64,000 bases of DNA from Prorocentrum cordatum (Eukaryota > Sar > Dinophyceae > Prorocentrales > Prorocentraceae), in contig CAUYUJ010016910.1 in assembly GCA_963575745.1 (NCBI GenBank), positions 142,001-206,000 on the forward strand. Direction: 5' to 3'. Position numbers and translations under genes: made by a program. Within the stretch, counting starts at the first letter, position 1; each line of letters opens with the position of its first letter. The notes beneath the pieces were generated by a model that was not told the origin of the DNA, searched no databases, and was given only the letters and a program-made list of their open reading frames with translations. Below, in pieces: positions 37,742 to 49,200 of this stretch.

Positions 37742-40707
37742 TGGGAAGCCCACTGTGCTGGGCCCCCCAACAGGCCTCGAAAGTGGCGACAGTTTCACAG
37801 ATCGCAGCCCCCCAGGGATGGCGAGGTCCCATTTGAATCCGCCGTGGGTACCCACTGTGCTGGGTCCCCCAGCAGCCCTCGAAAGTGGCGACAGTTTCAC
37901 AGATCGCAGCCCCCCAGGGATGGCGAGGTCCCGGCCCACTGTGAGCAGGCCCGAAAGTGGCGACAGTTTCACTGATCGCAGCCCCCCAGGGATGGCGAGG
38001 TCCCATTTGAGTCCGCCGTGGGTACCCACTGTGCTGGGCCCCCCAGCAGGCCTCGAAAGTGGCGACAGTTTCACAGATCGCAGCCCCCCAGGGATGGCGA
38101 GGTCCCATTTGAGTCCGCCGTGGTACCCACTGTGCTGGGCCCCCCAGCAGGCCTCGAAAGTGGCGACAGTTTCACAGATCGCAGCCCCCCAGGGATGGCG
38201 AGGTCCAATTTCAATCCGCCGTGGTACCCACTGTGCTGGGCCCCCCAGCAGGCCTCGAAGTGGCGACAGTTTCACAGATCGCAGCCCCCCAGGGATGGCG
38301 AGGTCCCATTTGAGTCCGCCGTGGGTACCCACTGTGCTGGGCCCCCCAGCAGGCCTCGAAAGTGGCGACAGTTTCACAGATCGCAGCCCCCCAGGGATGG
38401 CGAGGTCTATTTGAGTCCGCCGTGGGTACCCACTGTGCTGGGCCCCCCAGCAGGCCTCGAAAGTGGCGACAGTTTCACAGATCGCAGCCCCCCAGGGATG
38501 GCGAGGTCCCATTTGAGTCCGCCGTGGGTACCCACTGTGCTGGGCCCCCCAGCAGCCCTCGAAAGTGGCGACAGTTTCACAGATCGCAGCCCCCCAGGGA
38601 TGGCGAGGTCTAATTTGAGTCCGCGGTGGGTACCCACTGTGCTGGGCCCCCCAGCAGGCCTCGAAAGTGGCGACAGTTTCACAGATCGCAGCCCCCCAGG
38701 GATGGCGAGGTCCAATTTGAATCCGCCGTGGGTACCCACTGTGCTGGGCCCCCCAGCAGGCCGCGAAAGTGGCGACAGTTTCACAGATCGCAGCCCCCCA
38801 GGGATGGCGAGGTCCCATTTGAGTCCGCCGTGGGTACCCACTGTGCTGGGCCCCCCAGCAGGCCTCGAAAGTGGCGACAGTTTCACAGATCGCAGCCCCC
38901 CAGGGATGGCGAGGTCCATTTGAGTCCGCCGTGGGTACCCACTGTGCTGGGCCCCCCAGCAGGCCTCGAAAGTGGCGACAGTTTCACAGATCGCAGCCCC
39001 CCAGGGATGGCGAGGTCCATTTGAGTCCGCCGTGGGTACCCACTGTGCTGGGCCCCCCAGCAGGCCGCGAAAGTGGCGACAGTTTCACAGATCGCAGCCC
39101 CCCAGGGATGGCGAGGTCCCATTTGAGTCCGCCGTGGGTACCCACTGTGCTGGGCCCCCCAGCAGGCCTCGAAAGTGGCGACAGTTTCACAGATCGCAGC
39201 CCCCCAGGGATGGCGAGGTCACATTTGAGTCCGCCGTGGGTACCCACTGTGCTGGGCCCCCCAGCAGGCCTCGAAAGTGGCGACAGTTTCACAGATCGCA
39301 GCCCCCCAGGGATGGCGAGGTCCCATTTGAGTCCGCCGTGGGTACCCACTGTGCTGGGCCCCCCAGCAGGCCTCGAAAGTGGCGACAGTTTCACAGATCG
39401 CAGCCCCCCAGGGATGGCGAGGTCACATTGAGTCTCGTAACCCACTGTGCTGGGCCCCCCAGCAGGCCGCCGAAAGTGGCGACAGTTTCACAGATCGCAG
39501 CCCCCCAGGGATGGCGAGGTCCCATTTCCGATGTGTGGGCCCCCCAGCAGCCGTCGAAAGGTGGCGAGTTTCCCACTGTGCTGGCCCCCCAGCAGGCCTC
39601 GAAAGTGGCGACAGTTTCACAGATCGCAGCCCCCCACGGATGGCGAGGTCCAATTTGAATCCGCCGTGGGTACCCACTGTGCTGGGCCCCCCAGCAGGCC
39701 GCGAAAGTGGCGACAGTTTCACAGATCGCAGCCCCCAGGGATGGCGAGGTCCATTTGAGTCCGCCGTGGGTACCCACTGTGCTGGGCCCCCCAGCAGGCC
39801 TCGAAAGTGGCGACAGTTTCACAGATCGCAGCCCCCCAGGGATGGCGAGGTCCCATTTGAGTCCGCCGTGGGTACCCACTGTGCTGGGCCCCCCAGCAGG
39901 CCGCGAAAGTGGCGACAGTTTCACAGATCGCAGCCCCCCAGGGATGGCGAGGTCCCATTGAGTCCGCCGTGGGTACCCACTGTGCTGGGCCCCCAGCAGG
40001 CCGCGAAAGTGGCGACAGTTTCACAGATCGCAGCCCCCCAGGGATGGCGAGGTCCATTTGAGTCCGCCGTGGGTACCCACTGTGCTGGGCCCCCCCAGCA
40101 GGCCTCGAAAGTGGCGACAGTTTCACAGATCGCAGCCCCCCAGGGATGGCGAGGTCCCATTTGAGTCCGCCGTGGGTACCCACTGTGCTGGGCCCCCCAG
40201 CAGGCCTCGAAAGTGGCGACAGTTTCACAGATCGCAGCCCCCCAGGGATGGCGAGGTCCCATTTGAGTCCGCCGTGGGTACCCACTGTGCTGGGCCCCCC
40301 AGCAGGCCTCGAAAGTGGCGGCAGTTTCACAGATCGCAGCCCCCCAGGGATGGCGAGGTCCCCGCGAAAGTGGCGACAGTTTCACAGATCGCAGCCCCCC
40401 AGGGATGGCGAGGTCACATTTGAGTCCGCCGTGGGTACCCACTGTGCTGGGCCCCCCAGCAGGCCTCGAAAGTGGCGACAGTTTCACAGATCGCAGCCCC
40501 CCAGGGATGGCGAGGTCCCATTTGAGTCCGCCGTGGGTACCCACTGTGCTGGGCCCCCCAGCAGGCCGCGAAAGTGGCGACAGTTTCACAGATCGCAGCC
40601 CCCCAGGGATGGCGAGGTCCCATTTGAGTCCGCCGTGGGTACCCACTGTGCTGGGCTCCCCAGCAGGCCGCGAAAGTGGCGACAGTTTCACAGATCGCAG
40701 CCCCCCA
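37742..40707 (+). repeat. 102-bp satellite, about 29 near-identical copies
   Basis: The unit contains CCACTGTGCTGGGCCCCCCA, GCAGGCCTCGAAAGTGGCGA, CAGTTTCACAGATCGCAGCC, CCCCAGGGATGGCGAGGTCC and ATTTGAGTCCGCCGTGGGTA. Most copies differ at only a few positions (CATTTGA/CAATTTGA, GGCCTCG/GGCCGCG). A few are shortened, for example near 37,945, 39,540 and 40,362. Because 102 is divisible by three, several frames stay open on both strands for hundreds of codons. Those ORFs are products of the period. High identity implies recent amplification or ongoing homogenisation. Confidence 0.97.
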
Positions 40708-40833
40708 GCTGGCACGCAGCGACGAGCGAGGCGAAAGGCAGGGGGGAAGAGAGGGACGGGAGGGGGTGGGAAGGAGACGCGCGAGCAGCGCTCTATTCAA
40801 AACGAGAACCCAACGCAGGAGGGTTGGGAAATA
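40708..40833 (+). other. Type 1 purine tract and tail after the 102-bp satellite
   Basis: A GA-rich stretch (40,720-40,780) is followed by GCGCTCTATTCAAAACGAGA, ACCCAACGCAGGAGGGTTGG and GAA, the same tail as copies 2 and 4. This makes the satellite the array of a type 1 cassette although its unit is unrelated to the 78-89 bp family. No gene is seen from 40,834 to 41,660. Confidence 0.75.
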
Positions 40834-41665
40834 GTGTTCTGCTGTTTCTGCAAAAGTTTCAACAAAACCACAAAAAAAAACGAGAGGAGAACGATTTGAA
40901 ACAATAGTTTTCCAGCCCGCGGCTGGTTTTTTCTAATCGTCATCCCAGGCGCCGCCGCGTGAACACGACCCCCGGTCATTTATTAATCGTCATCCTCCAT
41001 TACCAGGCCCACGAGGCCGAGATTGAAGAAAAACGCCCGGACCCACCCAAAACTCATATGGCCCGAGAGTCCGAGATCTGGGCTCGGCCCTGAGGTGCGG
41101 ACCGCTGCCCCGGAACCGGCTCTTCATCCTGCATAGTTGCTAAGACGGTTCCTAGGCTGGGCCTCCGCAAGCCGAGAAATGGCGGAACACCTCCCGTTGC
41201 GGTTGTGTCGCGAATTGGGGGGGGGTATGGGGAACAACTCGAACCGATCTTTGCTGCCTCCAGCCCCGATCCTCGCAGACGCCTCGAAGGGTGATGCATG
41301 GGCGACTGGGGGTCGATACGTCCCATTCTAACCCTCTCCCCCAGTACCGTCGGGGCGTTGACCTAAGGAACCCTACAAAGGAACGAGGCCCCTTTTTCCC
41401 ATAAGTTCAACCTCGATTTCCGATGGAAAACCTCAGGAAAACCCGAGGCAAACTTTGAAACAATCAAGGAACACCGAGCCCCTCCCCAACAAAAAGGGTT
41501 CCTTCTTCAGCGCCCCGACTGTAATCCTTTTCGTCTGGTTTTCGGGTCATAGCTCGGCTCTCCGCCGCCCGTTCGGAGCGATCTGGACACCCCGGGACAC
41601 TTCTCGGCGATGCGCAGCCAGCCGCTGGTCAGCATCTCTAGCGGGAAAACTGCCTAGACCCCGAC

Positions 41666-43385
41666 GAAAACCCAATTATCCTGGCGAAGGAACCAACAAT
41701 ATGCAGTTGTGGGTACCGCAATTGTGAAAATCTTCTTCGGTGAAACTCCCTATGGGGCCACATATCGCTGTGAGTAAGGTTTCCAGGACGCATGCGGACG
41801 GTCCCACTGGGGGCTTTGGTGGAGCTCCCTATGGGGCCACGAAGCGCCGTACTGGGCAAGTGAAAATGCCAAATTGGGCTTCCGGGACGCATGCGGAGGG
41901 TCCCACTGGAGGCTCCGGTGGAACTCCCTATGGGGCCACGAAGCGCTGTACTGGGTGGGTGAAAATGCCAAATTGGGCTTCCGGGACGCATGCGGACGGT
42001 CCCACTGGGGGCTTCGGTGGAGCTCACTAAGGGGCCACGAAACGCTGTATTTGTTTGATAAAAATGCCACGTTGGGTTTTCGGGGCGCATGCGGACGGTG
42101 GCACTGGGGCCTTCGGTGGAGTTCCCTACGGGGCCACGAAATTGCAGACTGGGTGGGTGAAAATGCCACAATGGCTGTTTCGGGACGCTTGCGGACGGTC
42201 CCACTGGAGCCTTCGGTGGAGCTCTCTGTGGGGCCACGAAACGCTGTAATGGGTGAGTGAAAATACCGAATTGGCTGTTTCAGGACGCACTCGGACGGTC
42301 CCACTGGGGGCTTCGGTGGAGCTCCCTATGGGGCCACGAAACGCTGTACTGAGTGGGACGCATGTGGACGGTGGCACTGGGGCCTTCCGTGGAGCTCCCT
42401 ATGGGGCCTCGAAACGCTGTACTGAGTGGGGGGGGCGCATGTGGACGGTGGCACTGGGGCCTTCCGTGGAGCTCCCTATGGGGCCACGAAACGCTGGGGG
42501 GACGCATGTGGACGGTGGCACTGGGGCCTTCGGTGGAGCTCCTTATGGGGCCACGAAGCGCTGTACTGAGTGGGGGGGACGCATGTGGACGGTGGCACTG
42601 GGGCCTTCGGTGGAGCTCCCTATGGGGCCACGAAACGCTGTACTGAGTGGGGGGGGGCGCATGTGGACGGTGGCACTGGGGCCTTCGGTGGAGCTCCCTA
42701 TGGGGCCACGAAACGCTGTACTGAGTGGGGGGACGCATGTGGTCGGTGGCACTGAGGCCTTCGGTGGAGCTCCCTATGGGGCAACGAAACGCTGTACTGA
42801 GGGGGGGACGCATGTGGACGGTGGCACTGGGGCCTTCGGTGGAGCTCCGTATGGGGCCGCGAAACGCTGTACTGAGTGGGGGGGACGCATGTGGACGGTG
42901 GCACTGGGGCCTTCCGTGGAGCTCCCTGTGGGGCCACGAAACGCTGTACTGAGTGGGGGGGGCGCATGTGGACGGTGGCACTGGGGCCTTCGGTGGAGCT
43001 GCCTATGGGGCCACGAAGCGCTGTACTGAGTGGGGGGGACGCATGTGGACGGTGGCACGCTCCCTATGGGGCACGAAACGCTGTACTGAGTGGGGGGGAC
43101 GCATGTGGACGGAGGCACTGGGGCCTTCAGTGGAGCTCCCTATGGGGTCACGAAATGCTGTACTGAATGGGGGGACGCATGTGGACGGTGGCACTGGGGC
43201 CTTCGGTGGAGCTCCGTATGGGGCTACGAAACGCTGTACTGGGTGGGTGAAACGCAAGGAAGAGGGGGAGGAGGGAGGAGGAGGGAGGAGGAGGGAGGGG
43301 GAGGAGGAGAGGAGAGGAGAGGAGGAGAATGCGGGGACCGTCTCTTCAAAACGAGGACCCAACACCACAGGATGGTTGGGAAAAA
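41666..43385 (+). mobile_element. Type 1 cassette, copy 4
   Basis: The leader has ATTATCCTGGCGAAGGAACC, AACAATATGCAGTTGTGGGT and ACCGCAATTGTG. The array (41,740-43,250) has units of 78-80 bp with GGTGGAGCTCCCTATGGGGC, CACGAAACGCTGTACTGAGT, a poly-G run and GACGCATGTGGACGGTGGCA. The first six units are more diverged than the later ones. A GA-rich tract (43,255-43,335) leads to the tail GGGGACCGTCTCTTCAAAAC, GAGGACCCAACACCACAGGA, TGGTTGGGA. GGATGGTTGGG lies at 43,370. Confidence 0.85.
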
Positions 43386-43557
43386 ACCTCGAACCTCGAT
43401 CCTGACACGTTCGGCCCCGATCCTCGCAAACGCCCTCGAGGCGGACCTCGACGTCGACCTCGCCCGAAGACCCTGGCGGCACGCCGCGCAGGGCCAGGAG
43501 GTCGGCCCCGCACCGGAAGCGCTGGCAAGCCCCCACCGAGATGCGAGGAAGGGGAGG

Positions 43558-43930
43558 GAGAACGAGGAGGAGGAGGAAGAGGAGGAGGAGAAAAACGCGG
43601 AGGAGGAAGAGGAAGGGAAGGAGGAAGAGTGGGAGGAGAAGGAGGAGGAGGAGAAGGAGGAAGAGGAGGGGGAGGAGGAGGGGGAGGAGGAGGATGAGGA
43701 GGAGGAGGAGGAGGAGGAGGAGGACCAGGAGGAGGAGGAGGAGGAGCAGAGGGAGGAAGAGGAGGGGGAGGAGGAGGAGGAGGAGGAGGAGGAGGAGGAG
43801 GAGGAGGAGGACGACGACGACGAGGAGAAGGAGGACGAAGAGGAGGAAGAGGAGGCGGACGAGGAGGGCGAGGAGGACGAGGAACACGAGGACGAGGAGG
43901 ACGAGGAGGAAATCGAAAAGGGGAAGGAGC
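43558..43930 (+). repeat. (GAG)n/(GAC)n tract
   Basis: GAGGAGGAAGAGG with GACGACGAC interruptions gives a Glu/Asp-rich plus frame of about 120 codons ending at a good donor-like CAG/GTAAGT (43,931). The acidic frame could in principle be an exon, but a purine microsatellite is the simpler reading. Confidence 0.85.
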
Positions 43931-44160
43931 AGGTAAGTTAGGCGGCAACTGTTGGGAGGTCTTCGTAAGACAAATGAGAAGCCGCTGACACCGATAGAGG
44001 GGCCACCAAACCAGATCGGCCCGCATAAAACCCATGATCAAGGTGGACTAAACGAGCGTATATCGAGGCGGAACGATACGGAATCAGGCAGGTTCTCGAC
44101 CACGGGTAGATCAGCGCCGATGCTGAATTCCCCCCCCGCAGGAAATGCATCCAAAGAGGA
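43845..44160 (+). repeat. Duplicated segment D, copy 1
   Basis: The end of the acidic tract plus 230 bp (GGCGGCAACTGTTGGGAGGT, CTTCGTAAGACAA, CCGCATAAAACCCATGAT, CGATACGGAATC, GGCAGGTTCTCG, GCGCCGATGCTGAATTC) recur in order at 45,175-45,425. No gene is supported between 44,160 and 45,050. A low-GC stretch lies at 44,588-44,640. Confidence 0.85.
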
Positions 44161-45057
44161 TAATAACCGGACTATGTGGAGGAGGGGACAAGGACAATGA
44201 CATCCGCATGAGGGGGTACAACGTCAAAACACCGACGCTGGTGCCATGCACGCATCTGGCACAATCCCCTGCGATTGGTTGTGCAACGGCCCCGACTTCT
44301 CACTGGGGACCGGCCGGGGGCAGACCCCGCTGCTCAAGGAGTGAGTTCCGATGTGGCCCCGTATGAAAGGCTCGCTACCTCACGATTGCAAGTCCCTGCG
44401 GGTCAGCGCGGGGGGAGCAGCCGCTGGCCTTTCAGCGTGCCCAAGGGGTGGGGGCGCGCGGGCTTAGCAGTGCGCCCAAGCTAAGGGGGGAGGAGACGAC
44501 GACACGACAACTCAAAAAGAGGAGGGGGAGAGGGTCGGGAGCCCCCTGTTTCCCAAACGTTTGCTGGGAGGCCTGATTACGCACTGCTTTTTTTTATTAT
44601 ACAATATTATATGCTCTCTCGCTCGGTTCACTTCTCTTCCACATCGAACTGGCCGATAGTTGTCCGATGCATTGTCGTAACTGTATTATGATACCGTGTT
44701 GAAGCAAGCATCCCACTGTTCCCCCTCGAAGTGCATGTGGGGTAGAGCACGCAGGTGGTCACAGTATTTAGTAGGTGGGGCCATCGACGATGCGCTCTGG
44801 TGGCCCTCGCGGTGATAACTTCTGCTCCCCCTTCATCACCTGCAATCGTGTACTGGTCGGCGCTCCGAACAAACACTTCCCACGGCGATGTCAGTGCGAA
44901 CGCACTGTGTTCGCCCGTCCTGTAGCACTTCGAAATAACCTCGCTAATGCAAATATTGGCTTAACCAGTGGGCTCGTCCAGTTTTCCCGGAGTAGTACTA
45001 CGAGAAAACCGTGCCAATGCCTTTTGTGGACTTCCAGTGGTCCCCAGTGGGAGAAAG

Positions 45058-45235
45058 AAGAAAAGGAGGAGGAGGAGGAGGAGGAGGAGGAGGGGGAGGA
45101 GGGGGGGAGGAGGAGGAGGACGAACAGGAGGAGGACGAAGAGGAGGAGGACGAAGAGGAGGAGGACGAACAGGAGGAAGAGGAGGCGGACGAGGAGGGCG
45201 AGGAGGACGAGGAGGAAAACGAAAAGGGGAAGGAA
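45058..45235 (+). repeat. (GGA)n/(GAC)n tract
   Basis: GGAGGAGG then GAGGAGGACGAA repeats, leading into the second copy of segment D. Confidence 0.9.
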
Positions 45236-45425
45236 TAGGTAGGTTAGGCGGCAACTGTTGGGAGGTCTTCGTAAGACAATTCGCAAGCCTTTGTAATCGA
45301 TAGAGGGGCCCGCATAAAACCCATGATTAAGGTGGACTCAAGGAGATTAAAGCTAGGCGGACCGATACGGAATCTGGCAGGTTCTCGGCCACGGATATAG
45401 CAGCGCCGATGCTGAATTCACCCTC
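45175..45425 (+). repeat. Duplicated segment D, copy 2
   Basis: Same blocks as 43,845-44,160 with substitutions and a deletion of about 20 bp. The donor-like GTAAGT of copy 1 is GTAGGT here and the acidic frame ends in TAG. A further GA-rich tract follows (45,430-45,525). Confidence 0.85.
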
Positions 45426-45749
45426 CCAGAGATTGCATCCCAAGGAAAAGGAGAAGGAGGAGGAGAAGGAGGAAAATGAGGGGGAAGGAAAAAAAGAGGA
45501 GGAGGACAAGGTGGTAAAGGACAAGGATGGGCGGGAGGCGGTGGTAGAGCATATAGTATGGTGTCTAAGTCGTCGTACGTTTTGCCCCCTTCTGGGCCTC
45601 TGGGGGCTGGCCTCCGGGGGCGTCGAACCCCCCGACATCTGGAGACCTACCACGACATCTGGACACCCCGGGGGGCGAGGAAGAGGGCAGCGAAGAGAAA
45701 GACGAAATGGGAAAGGAGAAGGACGACGAGCCGGACGAGGAGGACGTTG

Positions 45750-45905
45750 CTAGAAAAATGGATATAATACGAGGTGGTGAAATAATTGCTGTTTCTGTGA
45801 AGCGGATCTGAAAGCGGGCGCGATGCACTGCACCGGCTGTAAACGGCAGCCGAAGCAGGCAATGTTGGGGTGAGAAAGGTAAGAGAGGTACCCTTCGAGT
45901 CTGGT
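45750..45905. repeat. Dispersed repeat S, copy 1
   Basis: ATGGATATAATACGAGGTGG, GCGGGCGCGATGCACTGCAC and GGCTGTAAACGGCAGC, AAGCAGGCAA recur with about 75 percent similarity at 56,415-56,580 in the same orientation. The minus strand reads CFGCRLQPVQCIAPAF, similar to the minus strand of the other copy. The two copies lie outside the two ends of the copia remnant. Confidence 0.65.
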
Positions 45906-46239
45906 GCTCAAACAGGTCGGTCGTGCCCTCGTCCGTGCTAACCTGCAGCTGGGGGTGCTCGACTGACTGCGCCCGCAGAACATGCCTGCTAACTGCGCGC
46001 GAGAGACGATTGGTGGAACGCCTGCAAATGCGCGCGGCCGCTCAGCTGACATGTCCAACGGAGCAGCACTCACTCGAATTCTCAACTTCCTCGTAGCTCT
46101 CGCCGGTCACTGCCCACAGATTTTAACGATCTCGCGGCTGCTGGGCAGGTCGACCTGTATCCTGGCGGGCGGAGCTAACCCGATCAGGCGCCAGAGTTTC
46201 GGTGGTCGACGTGGTGACACAGTCACACGAGTCGCCTGT

Positions 46240-49200
46240 TCACTGCTGAGTGAGGGAACTGTGCTGGGAGCTCGGGATGGCGTTCTTCCTCTTCTCGTCG
46301 CTGGACTTGACCGCGCCGTGGTCGTAGCTTGTCTGGCCGTCCAGCACACTGAGGATGAGCCCCTGGCCCATGCTGCACTCGGTCAGGGAGTCGGCCCGTA
46401 TGCCCCCAGTGTCGCACCAGAGTAGGTTCTCGATTTGATTGGTGCGCAGCTCGCCAACAAACCACCGCAGGTGGCTTGCCGCGCTGTCCCCGGAGGGTGG
46501 CCGCGCTGGGCCCATGGGCAGGGCGCCGAAGACGAACGCGCCGTCGATGGCGATATCAGCAGGGATCTGGCACCCACCCTCCCCCCTCAACCTCCTGATC
46601 TCCTCGGCAGAGGTGGGGCCGCGCGCCATCTCGCCCAGCGCGAGGAAGTGCGCCTGCAGCCCGACGGCCGCGCCGCATGCTGCGAACAGCTCGGAGCCGA
46701 AAAAAGATCTGCGCACCAGTTTGCGCGATCGCTCCTCCGCGTCCAACGCGTGGCACGCCTGTTTCCTGGCGCGGCGACACTTGCCGCGGCGCATGCAAGC
46801 GGCTCCTATCATGCCGCATCCCGCCTCATCTTCCCCCTCCCTCTTGGACGACTGGCCGCTGCGTGCGCTACGTCGCCTGGCGCGCCCCATGACTGGATGC
46901 GCGACGCGCGCCTGCATTTTCTGCGCGGCCAGCGCAACTGAGTTGATCTGCGTCGCGCGGGGGATGGGCAGCTTGTTCCTGGCTCGATGCAGGGTGAGGA
47001 TGCACGCGGCCACGCGGTGCTGGGCGAGCAGGGCTTAGGCCGCTGCTCCCCCGAGGGAGACAAAGGCGTGGAAGCTGACATCTGGCCAGATCGCCAGCCT
47101 CAGCCTTGACCAGGTCGACATGTCTGATCGGCATCAATGCGTCGATGTATTCATCCTGGTCGAGCGCCGCGGTGCCATCGGCTCCGCGGCGCCAGCGCGC
47201 TCCGCAATATGTGATATCAGCAGAATCACACGTGAATTTGCCGAAATCGCTCTCGATGTGGCAGATTCGCCGGTCGACGCGCTGCTCGTGTCCAGCGATC
47301 CTCAGATCGTCGACGTGCTTGGACAGAACGAGCGCCAGCTCCAGAACGCCGGCGCGCCCGACTTCTCGCGCGCGACGTCCTGCCCCGGGCCCCCTCCAAC
47401 GGGTTCGGCGCCGCGCTCTGGCGAGCGCGTGACCCGGGGGAGCTTCATGGAGAAGCCTCGGGGCGCACCCATGCGCCGCGCGCAAGGCCCGATGCAGCGC
47501 GAGCGCTAAGTTTGCTCGTCGCACCTCTCGTCGCCAGGCCCCTGCCGGAGGATGGCTGCGCCGCCGGGTCGCAGGGCGAAATTAGGCCCGAGGGGTACTT
47601 GACCTCGTTCCTGCATCTCGGCGCGAGCCACGCCATGCAGGGGGGGGCCCTCGACGACCGCAGCGACGCGCGCCCTGTCTGGGCGACGCGCCGCCCAGAG
47701 ACAGCAGGCGCCGCGACGCCCGCTTCGCTGCCCCAGCGAGCGCCTCCCTGGCTCTGGCGCCCACGTCGCGGAAGCCCCTCAGCGTCGCGCGACGCCAGAT
47801 GACCCGGCAGAAACTTGACGCCTGATCCCGCCCCGTGCTTCCACGCGAAGACGCGCCTGGAGTCCATCGCGTTCCGGGCGCCTTTGAGCGGTCGTCCCTC
47901 GGAGCATTTGCACATGGCCAAGATGGTGGGCCTTCGAGGATGACGGCTCCAACTCTTGCCAGCCTCGACGCTTCGTTGATGGACAGAAGGTCGGCGTCGC
48001 GCTCGACGACCGCGGACTTAACGGCGGCGCAAATGCCGCGCGCGATTGTCCAGGGAGCGCCAGCGACAGTCGTTAGACGCAGCCTCGTTGAAGCTCAAGA
48101 ATGCTCCGCGCACCCCTTGTTCAAGACCCAACTCCACATGCCTTCCCCCTTCATGCTCCTCCTCTAGCGCGGCGAAGTCGTCGTGCAATCGTTCAAGGAG
48201 GTCCCGCGCAGGTAGATGCGGCACTGCCCGCGGCTGCTCCGGCGCTGGCGCTGCGTCTCGAGGCGCTGAGGCCACCCGCGGGGCCCGCGGGCAAGGCCAG
48301 CAGCGGCGTGCTCGACAGAAGCGCGGATATTATGCTGACTGTCGGCGCTCTCTAGCTCCTCGAGCTCCCGGGCCAGGTCTTCTGCCCCCATCGACTTCGC
48401 GCCAGGCCACTGACATTGCCGGCTCGACGTGGCCGGAGAAGTCAATGTCGGTCTCCTCGGGCAGAGCCGACGGAGCTGGCGATCAGCCACCCTCGGCGGC
48501 GCTGGCGGCCTCCTCGGGAACGTCGATGACGCGGTCTTCATCCGACCCTTCGGGGCCACGTCGGGCGTCTGCTACCAGCAGTGGCTCGCCGCGGCTCGCC
48601 ACCCAAGATAAACTGAACGACGCGAGCTTCCTTCCAATGCTCGCCGGCGCGCTGCTGGGCGTCGAACTCGACGCCATTGCGATGGATATGCTGGACGTCG
48701 CTCGCTCCTACGAGGGAACCGCCAGATCGCAGAGCTAGCTGCGGGTGTAACCTAGCCAGTGGCCCACTGACTCCTGGCCGCGTACCAGACGCGCGGCAGA
48801 AACGTCAGGCAGCTGAGAACACCCGCGCGACATTCGGCGCAGGGCTTCGAGGATGTCGGGGCGCTGCCTGGCACGCTCAGTGATCTGCGCGCCCTTCGCG
48901 TGCCCCCGGCGGCCGAAGGTCCTGGCCCTGGAACCTGGCGCTACGTTTTCCAGGTAGTCCTCCACGCGGTCCCAGGCCAAGCCTGCTCGCGCCAAGCTGG
49001 TTCCTACCTCGTCGAAGACGGCGCCGCTGAAAGCCCAGGCGAGTTGCAGTCTGCATGCCATCTCGGCTCGGCGATACTTGATCGCCACCTTGACTCGAGC
49101 CGTGTTGGCAGAAATGGCTGCCCCAGGGCCGGCCCTCCCCGACGCGTCCATCGCGCTCGGGTGCCCGTGGATTCCGCCGCGTCGCCACCGTTGAAAATGC

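Noticed and set aside
37742-40707. CRISPR array
   Set aside because: Repeats are directly contiguous 102-bp units without unique spacers, in a eukaryotic context.
37755-40907. Long ORFs on both strands through the 102-bp array
   Set aside because: They exist because the period is divisible by three and the unit has no stop in several frames. Both strands are equally open, and no start context or domain favours one.
43090-43941. A Glu/Asp-rich acidic protein
   Set aside because: It starts in the type 1 array and runs through a GAG/GAC tract. Only the donor-like end keeps it from being dismissed entirely, and that is noted under segment D.
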